From contig CAYOQB010000051.1 of assembly GCA_964406035.1 (NCBI GenBank), positions 1 to 31,341 of the forward strand: DNA of 31,341 nucleotides, given 5' to 3'. A program made the position numbers and the translations under genes. Positions 15,415 to 23,343 of this stretch are shown here, piece after piece; position 1 is the first letter of the stretch, and each line of letters begins with the position of its first letter. Source of the stretch: JAIEPW01 sp964406035. Lineage in GTDB: Bacteria > Acidobacteriota > Terriglobia > Bryobacterales > Bryobacteraceae. A model generated the notes under the pieces. The model made no database searches. It saw nothing but the letters and a program-made list of their open reading frames with translations, and had not been told where the DNA came from.

Positions 15415-16872
15415 ATGACCGCCCGCATTTTCGCCAAACTCATTCTCGCGGTGCTCAGCGTCCTGATTGTCGCCCTGACCGCGGTGGACTTCCTGGCATC
15501 GCAACGCGTCGAGAAGATGTACCTCGATACTCTGGAGCGCGAGCTGTACCAGAAGGGCCGCATGGTGGCGCTGGAGCTGGAGAACGGCGGCATCGACTTC
15601 TACAACCTCGCCGCCGCCGCCGGCGCCCGGATCACGCTCATCGCGCCGGACGGGCGCGTGATTCGCGACTCCGACGCCGAAGCGAGCCGCATGGATAACC
15701 ACGCCCACCGGCCGGAAGTCGCCTCGGCGCTCGCCGGACGCAACGGATCCTCCGTCCGCTTGAGCGGAACGCTGGGCCAGAAATTCCTTTATGTCGCCGT
15801 GCCCTCCAAACAAGGAGCGATCCGCCTCGCGGTGACGCTGGCGCAGATCGAAAGCCAGGTGAATGTGATTCGCAAGCAGTTGCTCGCCTCCACCGCGCTC
15901 GCCTTTCTCCCCGCTATTCTGCTGGCGGCGTTTTTCGCCCGCTACGTTTCCCGCCGCCTGGCCGCGATCATCGACTACGCCGGCAAGCTCGCCGAAGGCA
16001 ACTTCCGCGCCCGGCTCCAGTTCGAAAGCCACGACGAACTCGGCATCCTGTCCAGCAAGCTGAACGACACCGGCGAAAAGCTGCAGCACATCTTCGAGCA
16101 GTTGCAGCACGAGCAGGTGGAACTCGAGAAGCTGGAGCGAATCCGGAAGGACTTCGTCATCAACGTTTCCCACGAGCTGCGAACGCCCCTCGCCTCCATC
16201 CAGGGCTACACCGAGACCCTGCTCGACGGAGCAATCCACGACCCGGCTCACAACGTCCGCTTTCTCACCATCATCAAGCAGAACGCGGAGCGCCTCACCC
16301 GCCTCACCGCCGACCTGCTCACCCTCTCCCGCATCGAGCTGAAGACCCAGAAACTGCAGTTCGCCGGTTACTACGTCAACCGCCTCCTCACCGACAACGT
16401 GGACTCCATGCGGCCCATGGCCGACAAAAAGTCCATCGAATTCGTTCTCGAACCGGCCGACCCAAAGCAGGAGGTCTTCTGCGATTCCGAAGCTCTGCAT
16501 CAGATACTCTCAAACTTGATGGACAATGCGTTGAAGTACACTCCCGAGGGCGGCAAGATCTACGTCGGCGCTCGTGCGGTTCCCGGCGAAATGGTCGAAT
16601 TCCACGTTCGTGACACCGGCCAGGGCATCCCTGCCGAGGATTTGCCGCGGCTGTTCGAGCGCTTCTATCGTGTTGATAAAGCTAGGTCGCGCGAGCTTGG
16701 TGGCACCGGCTTGGGCTTGGCCATCGTAAAGCACCTGGTGCGCGCCCATGGCGGCGAAGTGCGCGTCGAAAGCGAGCTTGGCCAGGGCTCCACTTTCCTG
16801 TTCACCCTCCCCGTGCAGGACCAGGGACTGCAGGAGAGCGGCCCCGTTCAGCAAGAGTTAACCGCCTCGTAA
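15415..16872 (+). CDS. PhoR-like membrane sensor histidine kinase
   Basis: 485 residues. Two membrane segments (about 8-26 and 158-176) flank a periplasmic sensor region with a PAS/Cache-like core (ITLIAPDGRVIRDSD at 73-87). A HAMP segment follows at about 177-230, then the HisKA dimerisation helix with the phospho-acceptor H253 in NVSHELRTPL. The HATPase domain shows the N box NLMDNALKYTPEGG, G1 DTGQGIP, F box LFERFYRVD and G2 GGTGLGLAIVKHLV. This architecture and the HELRTPLASIQGYTETLLDGA sequence resemble PhoR/PnpS kinases. No pst or phoU genes accompany it here, so the phosphate signal is unproven. The regulator gene follows 47 bases later. Kinase-before-regulator order is the reverse of the common phoB-phoR order. 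Confidence 0.93.
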   Translation: MTARIFAKLILAVLSVLIVALTAVDFLASQRVEKMYLDTLERELYQKGRMVALELENGGIDFYNLAAAAGARITLIAPDGRVIRDSDAEASRMDNHAHRPEVASALAGRNGSSVRLSGTLGQKFLYVAVPSKQGAIRLAVTLAQIESQVNVIRKQLLASTALAFLPAILLAAFFARYVSRRLAAIIDYAGKLAEGNFRARLQFESHDELGILSSKLNDTGEKLQHIFEQLQHEQVELEKLERIRKDFVINVSHELRTPLASIQGYTETLLDGAIHDPAHNVRFLTIIKQNAERLTRLTADLLTLSRIELKTQKLQFAGYYVNRLLTDNVDSMRPMADKKSIEFVLEPADPKQEVFCDSEALHQILSNLMDNALKYTPEGGKIYVGARAVPGEMVEFHVRDTGQGIPAEDLPRLFERFYRVDKARSRELGGTGLGLAIVKHLVRAHGGEVRVESELGQGSTFLFTLPVQDQGLQESGPVQQELTAS

Positions 16873-16877
16873 TGATT

Positions 16878-16900
16878 GTGTAATAATCGAAGTGTTACAC
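16878..16900. promoter_or_regulatory. Inverted repeat between kinase and regulator genes
   Basis: GTGTAA and TTACAC are perfect inverted arms separated by 11 bases, in a locally AT-rich 47-base gap. It could be an operator for autoregulation or part of an internal promoter (TAATAAT overlaps one arm). It has no T-run to suggest a terminator. Confidence 0.35.
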
Positions 16901-16919
16901 TCCGGTTGGAATTCCTGCC

Positions 16920-17630
16920 ATGAAGAAAATCGTTTTGATTGAGGACGACTCCGACCTTTTCTCCCTTCTCAAGTACAACCTGGAGAAGGAAGGGTTTGCG
17001 ATGGTCGGGTCGCAGACAGGCAAGGGTGCCATTGAGTTGTGCCGGCGCGAGCGGCCTGACCTCATCATCCTGGACATCATGCTTCCTGACTCCGACGGTC
17101 TGGATATTTGTAAAGGCATCCGGGCCCACGCGGAACTGGCTCACATCCCGGTGATTTTCCTCACTGCGCGAGCTTCGGAAACGGACCGCATCGTCGGCCT
17201 GGAGCTGGGCGCTAACGACTACATAGTAAAGCCGTTCTTCGTCCGCGAGCTGATCGCCCGGATCAAGATCCATTTCCGCGGTCAGGCCGCCCCCACCAAG
17301 GTGCTGAAGGCCGGCACCCTCGAACTCGACAAGAACTCCTGCCGCGTCCGGTTGGGCGCCGAGGACCTCTCGCTGACCGCGACCGAGTTCCGGCTGCTGG
17401 AGTTCCTGATGAGCCGGCCTGGGGTCGTTTTCAGCCGGGAACAGCTCCTGGATGCCGTCTGGGGTCATGACCGCGCGGTCACGGATCGCACCGTGGACGT
17501 CTACATCCTGCGGCTGCGGCAGAAGATCGAAGCCATGCCCGATTCGCCCAGCTTCATTCGCAGCGTCCGCGGGTTCGGGTACAGCTTCAATTCGGAACCC
17601 CTTGCCGCCCAGGCGATGAGCAACGCCTGA
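16920..17630 (+). CDS. OmpR/PhoB-family response regulator
   Basis: 236 residues. The receiver domain (1-120) has the acidic pair D9/D10, phospho-acceptor D52 in LIILDIMLPDSDG, T82 and K104 in ANDYIVKPF. The C-terminal winged helix (about 133-226) carries LSLTATEFRLLEFLMSRPG, the recognition region TDRTVDVYILRLRQKIE and the wing SVRGFGYSF. It should bind DNA as a dimer when phosphorylated by the kinase encoded just upstream. PhoB-like by sequence, but the regulon is not shown. The start has GGA 9-10 bases upstream (GTTGGAATTCC). Its TGA stop abuts the stop of the convergent serine hydrolase gene with no base between them. Confidence 0.93.
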   Translation: MKKIVLIEDDSDLFSLLKYNLEKEGFAMVGSQTGKGAIELCRRERPDLIILDIMLPDSDGLDICKGIRAHAELAHIPVIFLTARASETDRIVGLELGANDYIVKPFFVRELIARIKIHFRGQAAPTKVLKAGTLELDKNSCRVRLGAEDLSLTATEFRLLEFLMSRPGVVFSREQLLDAVWGHDRAVTDRTVDVYILRLRQKIEAMPDSPSFIRSVRGFGYSFNSEPLAAQAMSNA

Positions 17631-19250
17631 TCAGCGCCGCTCGAAGCGCAGATTGCGCACGCGTTCGCTGGTCAGCCGGAACCCGGTGATCCGGCCGCCG
17701 GACTGCTCCAGCCTGAGGTAACCCAGAAACGGCGCGTAGTAGTTGCCTTCGAACGTGGGCTCCACCGTATGCGTGCGCAGCTTCTTGCGATGCAGCAACA
17801 ACTTGCCGTCCTTCAGTTCGAGGCGGTAGCTGGTGTCGATCTCCGGGCAATAGTATTCGCCCGCCGCCGCCCGCAATTCCTCGGGCCGCGGTTTCCACTC
17901 GTTGCGGCGTTCCAGGCGCGCTGCCGGCTGGCCGGCGTTCTCCACCTGCACGCTGCCCTCAACGAAGCGGAAGATTCCGGGCTGATTGTCGGCGCGGAAG
18001 GCATTCGCGGCCACCGGGGTCATATTCATGTCCTGGCCGTGTCCGAACAGGATCAGCTTGCCGCCGTCCACACGGAAGCGATAGATTTCTTCGTCCTCGG
18101 GGTCGCGAAACAATCCGGCGTAGGACGCCAAGTCAGCATCGGTGACCGCCACCGGCTCCGCTTTGGGAGGCTCCGCGGCGGGCTTCATAAGACTACCCAG
18201 GAAGATGTCGGCGATCGCCCGCGACCTCTGTACCGGATTGACGATCGTGTTGCACAGCGTGACCACGGAAAACTTCTGCTCCGGAAAACGTGAATATCCG
18301 GAGCGGTAACCCGCGTCCGCGCCGCCGTGTTCCACCAGTTTCAACCCGCGATACTCGCCCACGGTCTGGCCGAAGCGGTACGGGATTTGCCTGCCGTTGT
18401 TCAAGGTGAATTCCGAAAGCATGGTTTCGTTGAACTTCGCGCCGCCCACCTTGCCGGAGTAGAAGTTGGCGTCCCACTTCGCCATGTCCTCCACGGTGGT
18501 CAACAGGCTGCTCGCGCCGACCGTGTCGTAGGTGGGAATGCTGAACTGGAAGCGGTCCCGAAGCCGGGCATAGCCGTAGGCCATCCGCGGGGCCACTTCG
18601 CGGTAGTCGTCGCGGAAGTGTGTGTCGCGCATTTCCAACGGCTCGAAAATCTCGGCCGTGGTGAACTCGCGGAGGCTCTTGCCACTCACCCGCTTCACGA
18701 TCTGCGCCAGCAGCGTGTAGCCCGTATTGGAATACAGGTGCTTCTCGCCCGGCTGAAAATTCAGCTCCCTGGCCCGCGCCACCAGGTCCATCACGTCCTC
18801 ATCCTTCACCACATCCTGGCTCAGCCGCCAGCCGCTCAGGATCAGCATCAGCCATTGATCCCGCAATCCGGAGGTGTGGTGCAGCAGATGGCGGATGGTC
18901 AGAGGGGTTCCGAAGTCGCGCAGCTCGGGAATGTGCTTGCGGACCGGATCGTCGATCGAAAGTTTCCCCTGCTGCGCGAGCAGCACGATCGCCGCGGCGG
19001 TGAACTGCTTGGACACGCTGGCGACATGAAATACGGACCTGCTGGAAAGGGCGATGTCATGGTCCAGGTTGGCCATTCCGTAGCCGCGCGAGAAGATCAG
19101 GCGGCCTTCGCGAATCACGCCCACCGCGCAACCGGGCGAGCTGGTCTTATCCAGGTCGGCGAACAGCTTGTCCATCCGGGCGGCGGCATCACCCGGCAAC
19201 TCGGCCGCAACTATTGCGACACCACAGAACAGGGAAAGCGCGAAACGCAT
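17631..19250 (-). CDS. Secreted serine hydrolase, beta-lactamase class C / DD-peptidase family
   Basis: 539 residues. A signal peptide (MRFALSLFCGVAIVAAE) directs export. The penicillin-binding-like hydrolase domain holds all three motifs: S78-V-S-K81 (nucleophile Ser, general-base Lys) in FHVASVSKQF, Y173-S-N175 in HLYSNTGYT, and H308-G-G in KLVEHGGADAGYRSGYS. HLLHHTSGLRDQW is the usual family block. A beta-rich C-terminal domain of about 170 residues (from about 365) with lipocalin-like features follows, as in many D-aminopeptidase/esterase EstB-type relatives. The substrate may be peptidoglycan peptides, a small ester or amide, or a beta-lactam; resistance should not be assumed. It is encoded 57 bases after the DUF4097-like gene, possibly in one transcript. 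Confidence 0.9.
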   Translation of the reverse strand: MRFALSLFCGVAIVAAELPGDAAARMDKLFADLDKTSSPGCAVGVIREGRLIFSRGYGMANLDHDIALSSRSVFHVASVSKQFTAAAIVLLAQQGKLSIDDPVRKHIPELRDFGTPLTIRHLLHHTSGLRDQWLMLILSGWRLSQDVVKDEDVMDLVARARELNFQPGEKHLYSNTGYTLLAQIVKRVSGKSLREFTTAEIFEPLEMRDTHFRDDYREVAPRMAYGYARLRDRFQFSIPTYDTVGASSLLTTVEDMAKWDANFYSGKVGGAKFNETMLSEFTLNNGRQIPYRFGQTVGEYRGLKLVEHGGADAGYRSGYSRFPEQKFSVVTLCNTIVNPVQRSRAIADIFLGSLMKPAAEPPKAEPVAVTDADLASYAGLFRDPEDEEIYRFRVDGGKLILFGHGQDMNMTPVAANAFRADNQPGIFRFVEGSVQVENAGQPAARLERRNEWKPRPEELRAAAGEYYCPEIDTSYRLELKDGKLLLHRKKLRTHTVEPTFEGNYYAPFLGYLRLEQSGGRITGFRLTSERVRNLRFERR

Positions 19251-19307
19251 ATCCGCCTATGGTAACCGCGGCGCTGCCGGAAGCGAAACCATCGCGGGGC
19301 GAAATGG

Positions 19308-20090
19308 CTATTCCACTTCGTCGATGCGGCTGGGCATGCGCCGCACCAGCACCGACCCGCCCATGCTGTGCAGCAGGAACTTGCGGAGGCCGCGTCCCAC
19401 CGTGCCGCGTGCGCGAACACTGCCCGAAGGGTTGGAGTATTTCAAAGGGTAGTCGCTCAACACGGTTCCTTCCACGCTCTCAGCGCGGACATTCGCGCCT
19501 GAAAGCTCCGGCAGGGTGACGTTCACGTCGCCGTTGATCGTGTGGGCTTCGACATTCCCCGAAACTCCCGCGGCTTCGATCGTTCCCGAGACGGTGCGTC
19601 CGATAAAGTGAACGCCCGCGGGAAGCCGGACCAGGAAGTCCACGTGAACATCCGGCAGGCGGATATCGCCGCCGCCTCCGTTCTCATAACGAACCTTGGC
19701 CCGCGACGGATACAACGAGGCGATCTTGTGCCCGCCGCCGCTGCTCGGACGGCAGCGGAAGGCGCGCCCGAACTCGTCGGCGGGATACACGGCGCAAACC
19801 GTTACCCCCTCGCGATGTCCCACCACCTCAATCGCGACATCCTCCGGGTTTCCCGAGCCATGCTTGTAGGCGACGATTTCCACTTCGCCGTTCGTCGAAG
19901 GCTCCGCGCGCAGCGAACCTTGGATTCCGTTGATCTCCACCGTCTGTCCGGGAATTCCGGCGCCATTCCAGCGGAACTCCTCCGGCATGCGAACCGACAT
20001 CTCCAGGCCCAGCGGCTCGTGTCCGGCGGCCGCGGCGAGGGTCGCCACGGCAAACGGCACCATGAACAAGGTAAGGCGAACGGCAGTCAT
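19308..20090 (-). CDS. Secreted DUF4097-like beta-repeat protein
   Basis: 260 residues with a signal peptide (MTAVRLTLFMVPFAVATLAAAAG). The C-terminal half is a repetitive beta-strand region of the kind found in DUF4097/putative adhesin-fold proteins: VSGTIEAAGVSGNVEAHTIN, then GDVNVTLPELSGANVRAES and VEGTVLSDYP. These form a right-handed parallel solenoid outside the cytoplasmic membrane. The biochemical role is unknown. The start is very well supported: AAGGAG lies just upstream of the ATG at 20088-20090 at good spacing. It is followed by the serine hydrolase gene on the same strand. Confidence 0.82.
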   Translation of the reverse strand: MTAVRLTLFMVPFAVATLAAAAGHEPLGLEMSVRMPEEFRWNGAGIPGQTVEINGIQGSLRAEPSTNGEVEIVAYKHGSGNPEDVAIEVVGHREGVTVCAVYPADEFGRAFRCRPSSGGGHKIASLYPSRAKVRYENGGGGDIRLPDVHVDFLVRLPAGVHFIGRTVSGTIEAAGVSGNVEAHTINGDVNVTLPELSGANVRAESVEGTVLSDYPLKYSNPSGSVRARGTVGRGLRKFLLHSMGGSVLVRRMPSRIDEVE

Positions 20091-20672
20091 CAGTACTCCT
20101 TAGACCTGCACCCGACCCAACCGGTTGCGAGGAACAGCGAGAGGGTCGATTCCCGCAGCCCACCTGGCGCCCACGCTACGCGTGCGTCCGCCACCCTCCA
20201 TGCCGCCTAACGGGCCGGCCAGTCTGTCCCGGCAGCTTATTAGGAGCATCTTCTCTACTGACGAATCCATACAACGAAATTGACGCTGGCTCTCGATTGG
20301 TGGGGTGAACTGCTTGCAATCGGGGGCTAAACACAACACCACCGACAGCACCGCCCAACGCAGGCACCCGCGGCCGGAACGGATCGGATTGGACAAACCG
20401 CAGCATGGGCGAGTACTGGCAACGCAACTCGGGGTCCTCTTGCAAGTTCTTGATTCGGTTGGCCGGCAAATTAGGAGCAACGTTCGCTTTTGGGATCTCG
20501 CTAACCGGATTGGGACGTTTTACCAGGGGCCAACCGCCCCATATGCTTCGCCGCTTGTTCGATCGCCATATAGCTCTGTTTGTTCTATTACGCTCTTTTT
20601 CTGAGAAGCTTTGCGAGGATCACCCCAATTTTGACCGGCATTGAGCAAGCCCGTGATAATCTGAGCTCACCA
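20091..20672. other. Gene-free stretch between the DUF4097-like and AraC-family genes
   Basis: 582 bases without a credible gene. Short open frames exist on both strands but have no ribosome binding site, no recognisable protein and overlap each other. The right half (20240-20660) is visibly richer in A+T than the coding neighbours. It contains an exact 10-base direct repeat ATTAGGAGCA at 20239-20248 and 20470-20479, each preceded by a CCGGC-containing segment. It also has small hairpins CACGC-TAC-GCGTG (20172-20184) and GGGGC-CAACC-GCCCC (20526-20540). The far right end holds the AraC gene promoter. It may be degraded DNA of mobile or gene origin. Confidence 0.6.
20631..20660 (+). promoter_or_regulatory. 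Promoter of the AraC-family gene
   Basis: TTGACC (20631-20636), an 18-base spacer and GATAAT (20655-20660) form a good sigma-70-type promoter. The -10 ends 12 bases before the ATG at 20673, so the transcript would have only a few leader bases. This also argues against the longer TTG start at 20580, which lies upstream of the promoter. Confidence 0.6.
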
Positions 20673-21521
20673 ATGGGGCGCAGCGATTTGAAACCGGTGA
20701 CATTCGGCAGCCCCGTGTTCCGCCGGATGGAGTTTGCCGGCATGGAGATCACGGACCTGCGGTTCCCGGCGGGGCTGTTTCTGCAGCCTCACGTGCATGA
20801 ACGCACGGTTTTCGCGGTGACCATCGACGGCGGTTGGGATTCCGTAATCATGAACCGCCCGCGGGATTGCCGCCCCGGGCTGGTGCTTACTGAACCCGCC
20901 GGGGAACGGCACGCAAATCACTTCGGAAATCGCGGCGCGCACGTGCTGATCGTGCAGGCGGACCCGGAGCGCGATGAGCACATCCGCCCGTGCCAACGGC
21001 TTCTTTCCGAGATCAACCTGCTGCCGCACCCCGAAGTCGCCTCGCTGGCGCGGAGCATCGCCGCGGAGCTCGCCGATCCCGATCCGTTCAGCGCCTTGGC
21101 CGTGCAATCAGCAACCTTGGAGATGTTCCTGTTGGCGGCGCGAGCAGCCGCGGTTCCGGTTCGCCAGTCCTCGCCTCCGCTGTGGCTGCGAAGGGCAATG
21201 GAATTGGCCCGCGAAACGTATCGCTCGCCATGGTCGCTGGACCGCTTTGCCGCGACCATCGGCGTTCATCCGGCGCATCTGTCGCGTGCGTTCCGCAGTC
21301 AGTATGGATGCTCCCTGGGCGCTTACATCCGCCGTCTGCGGATGGCCTGGGCCGGCGAACAGTTGGCCTCCTCCCAAACGCCGATCTCGCGCATCGCGGC
21401 GGAAGCCGGATTCGCGGATCAAAGTCATTTCACGCGCGCCTTCACCAGGCACTCGCGGATGACCCCGGGAGCTTACCGCCGCGCGATGAGCTCCCGGGTA
21501 TTGCCGGAAGACCAGGACTAG
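20673..21521 (+). CDS. AraC-family transcription regulator
   Basis: 282 residues. An N-terminal cupin-like sensing domain (about 1-120; FPAGLFLQPHVHERTVFAV contains the HVH of cupin folds) is followed by a C-terminal double helix-turn-helix at about 180-275. The first HTH is WSLDRFAATIGVHPAHLSRAF; the second is ISRIAAEAGFADQSHFTRAF, ending in TPGAYRR, the classic AraC signature. The ligand and targets are unknown. The gene it faces head to tail (21518-22072) and the DUF4097-like/serine hydrolase pair upstream are possible targets by position only. The start at 20673 follows a promoter directly and has only a weak GAG. The TAG stop shares bases with the stop of the convergent gene (CTAG at 21518-21521). 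Confidence 0.9.
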   Translation: MGRSDLKPVTFGSPVFRRMEFAGMEITDLRFPAGLFLQPHVHERTVFAVTIDGGWDSVIMNRPRDCRPGLVLTEPAGERHANHFGNRGAHVLIVQADPERDEHIRPCQRLLSEINLLPHPEVASLARSIAAELADPDPFSALAVQSATLEMFLLAARAAAVPVRQSSPPLWLRRAMELARETYRSPWSLDRFAATIGVHPAHLSRAFRSQYGCSLGAYIRRLRMAWAGEQLASSQTPISRIAAEAGFADQSHFTRAFTRHSRMTPGAYRRAMSSRVLPEDQD

Positions 21522-22072
21522 GGCTTCACCTGAACATTGCCGGAAACGGGCCACGTCCGGGCATTGGCATCCGGCCAAGGCTTCATGGCGCAGTACTCCG
21601 CCGACGTCAGAATCCCCGCTCCGCCGCGGAAGCCGACGAACGTCGTGCGGTCCTCGTCGCCCTTGCCCTCGCCGCTATCCAGAACGCGGAACCAGATGTC
21701 CTGGCCGGGCTCGTGGATTCCGGTCTGGAATGCCGGATGCTCGGAGCGGTTCTCGGTGATCACGCCGCCGATCCAGGCGCGGCCATTCGCCGAGTCCACC
21801 GCCAGGCAGGTGACGTCGGCATGGAACTCGACATTCAACCCGCCCGCGTCGGCTTTGTGGTGGAAGCGGCCCTCGAACCGGCCATCACCCTTATCCAACG
21901 CGGTGAACGCGAACTTCGCCGGGGTTGTGCCGACGTCGTAGTGCCCGCCGCCGCTCGCGCGGGCAACAACACCGTCCGAGGCGGCGGCAGCGGACGGACC
22001 TTGGTTCCACGCGACGAATAGCGCCGCCGGAGCCGCGAGCAGCGCCAACATGCGGAATCTGTTTCGAATCAT
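21518..22072 (-). CDS. Small secreted protein of unknown function
   Basis: 184 residues. An N-terminal signal peptide (about residues 1-30, MIRNRFRMLALLAAPAALFVAW then a cleavage region near SAAAA) points to export. The mature part is rich in Gly and polar residues and probably beta-stranded: ASGGGHYDVG, FAFTALDKGDGRFEGRFHH, and GGVITENRSEH then PGQDIWFRVLDSGEG. I do not recognise a named domain. The pattern, with VTCLAVDSANGRAWIGGVI, recurs in small secreted proteins annotated as hypothetical. The start is supported by GGAGG 10 bases upstream. Its stop overlaps the AraC gene stop by four bases. Confidence 0.75.
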   Translation of the reverse strand: MIRNRFRMLALLAAPAALFVAWNQGPSAAAASDGVVARASGGGHYDVGTTPAKFAFTALDKGDGRFEGRFHHKADAGGLNVEFHADVTCLAVDSANGRAWIGGVITENRSEHPAFQTGIHEPGQDIWFRVLDSGEGKGDEDRTTFVGFRGGAGILTSAEYCAMKPWPDANARTWPVSGNVQVKP

Positions 22073-22095
22073 CTTGTAAAGACCTCCAAATTTGT

Positions 22096-22109
22096 TCCGG
22101 CGTGCCGGA
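22096..22109. promoter_or_regulatory. Palindrome upstream of the secreted-protein gene
   Basis: TCCGGC-GT-GCCGGA is a near-perfect 14-base palindrome in the 5' region of the minus-strand gene, just after a TATGCT -10-like hexamer (22109-22114 on the complementary strand). A CAAATTTG palindrome adjoins it (22087-22094) and recurs within GCAAATTTGC at 22162-22171. Operator is a guess. Confidence 0.3.
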
Positions 22110-22226
22110 GCATAGGTCCGATGCTACGGCCCCGCACCGGCCGGAATATTGCACCGCACCTGCAAATTTGCGTTTCCCTGACTTCCCCGCGGCGCCTGTA
22201 GTACTAGCGGCAGACCTCGCGGCAGC

Positions 22227-22255
22227 TTGACCCTGGTGCCGCGCAGTCATAAAAT
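22227..22255 (+). promoter_or_regulatory. Promoter of hrcA
   Basis: TTGACC (22227-22232), a 17-base spacer and TAAAAT (22250-22255) match a sigma-70 promoter. Transcription would start near 22262, giving a leader of about 25 bases that contains AGGAAG at 22263-22268. No CIRCE inverted repeat (TTAGCACTC and its complement nine bases apart) is visible here. Confidence 0.6.
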
Positions 22256-22286
22256 CGTAGCCAGGAAGTTCTGTTTTTTCACGCCT

Positions 22287-23339
22287 ATGGGAGTCAGGGA
22301 CGATCGGGAAGTACTGAGTTCGCGGAAGCTGGAAGTGCTGCGTTCCATCGTCCAGGCGTACATTGAGACCGGCGAACCCGTTGCTTCGCGCAGCATCGCC
22401 CGCCAGCGCCGCGATTCGCTTAGCCCCGCCTCCATCCGCAACGTGATGGCCGATCTCGACGACGAGGGCTACCTGAAGCAGCCGCACACCTCCGCCGGGA
22501 GAGTGCCGACCGAGAAGGCATTCCGCCTCTACGTGCAGAGCCTGAGCCAGGCCAACCGGCTGCTCGGCAGTGAGCTGTCCCGGATCAAGAACGAACTGCG
22601 CCGTATCGAGCGTCTGGAGGACCGGGTGGAGCATAGCTCCCACCTGCTCACCGAGATGACCAAGAGCGTCGGCATCGCCGCGGCCATCCCCGCCTCCAGC
22701 CAGACCCTGGATCAGGTGGACCTGCTCGCGCTGGGCGACCGCCGCGTGCTGATGATCGTGGTCACCCGCGACCATCAAGTGCACAACAAGCTGGTCCTGC
22801 TCGACGAGATGGTGACCCAGGACGAACTGCATTCGATCCGCAACTACCTCAACATGGAGTTTGGCGGCTGGGTGCTCAGCGAGATTCGCGCGGAGCTGAA
22901 GAAACGCCTGGAAGCCGAAGCCGCCGCTTATGACCGGATGTTGAAGCAGTTGACGGACCTCTACGCCAAGGGTCTGCTGGCCGTCGAAACTTCCCCGGAC
23001 ATTTACCTGGACGGCGCGAGCAACCTGGTGGGCCTGGATCTGCACCTGACTAAGGAAAAGCTGCGGGAGCTGTTTCGCGCGCTGGAAGAGAAAAAGAAGA
23101 TCCTGGCGCTGGTGGACCGCTTCCTGGAACTCCCCGCGGGCGAGCTTGCCGTGCACGTCGGGCTCGGCGACGATCACCCGGCGATGAGCGAGTTATCGCT
23201 GATCGGCGTTCCCGTGACGCTGCCGAATGGACTCTCGGCCGTGGTTGCGGTGCTCGGTCCTATGCGCATGGACTATTCGCGTGTGATGTCGGCGGTCCTG
23301 CATGTCGCGCAGGCGTTCGAGGGCACCGCGCTGGAATAG
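22287..23339 (+). CDS. hrcA: Heat-inducible transcription repressor HrcA
   Basis: 350 residues, normal for HrcA. The N-terminal winged helix contains SSRKLEVLRSIVQAYIETG, EPVASRSIAR, SPASIRNVMADLDDEGYL and the strongly conserved QPHTSAGRVPTEKAFRLYV. The C-terminal GAF-like ligand domain ends with SVIGVPVTLPNGLSAVVAVLGPMRM-like strands. HrcA represses groE and dnaK operons through CIRCE sites and needs GroEL for activity. The ATG at 22287 is used. The open frame extends to a TTG at 22227, but that TTG is part of the -35 element, so it cannot be translated from this promoter. Unusually, no grpE, dnaK or dnaJ follows; the next gene is convergent, four bases away. Confidence 0.93.
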   Translation: MGVRDDREVLSSRKLEVLRSIVQAYIETGEPVASRSIARQRRDSLSPASIRNVMADLDDEGYLKQPHTSAGRVPTEKAFRLYVQSLSQANRLLGSELSRIKNELRRIERLEDRVEHSSHLLTEMTKSVGIAAAIPASSQTLDQVDLLALGDRRVLMIVVTRDHQVHNKLVLLDEMVTQDELHSIRNYLNMEFGGWVLSEIRAELKKRLEAEAAAYDRMLKQLTDLYAKGLLAVETSPDIYLDGASNLVGLDLHLTKEKLRELFRALEEKKKILALVDRFLELPAGELAVHVGLGDDHPAMSELSLIGVPVTLPNGLSAVVAVLGPMRMDYSRVMSAVLHVAQAFEGTALE

Positions 23340-23343
23340 CCGC

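Noticed and set aside
14920..16500. 526-codon minus-strand frame opposite the sensor kinase
   Set aside because: Antisense shadow; the plus strand encodes intact kinase motifs and a conserved small protein.
20140..20175. tRNA-like T-arm sequence (GGTCGATTCCC region)
   Set aside because: The TTCGATT-like loop lacks a proper 5-bp stem and there is no matching acceptor, D or anticodon arm upstream on either strand.
20405..20644. 79-codon open frame in the gene-free block
   Set aside because: No ribosome binding site, no recognisable protein, and it overlaps the AraC promoter; other frames are equally open there.
22227..22286. TTG start extending HrcA by 20 residues
   Set aside because: The TTG is the first bases of the -35 hexamer, so it would not be in the mRNA; HrcA homology begins after 22287.
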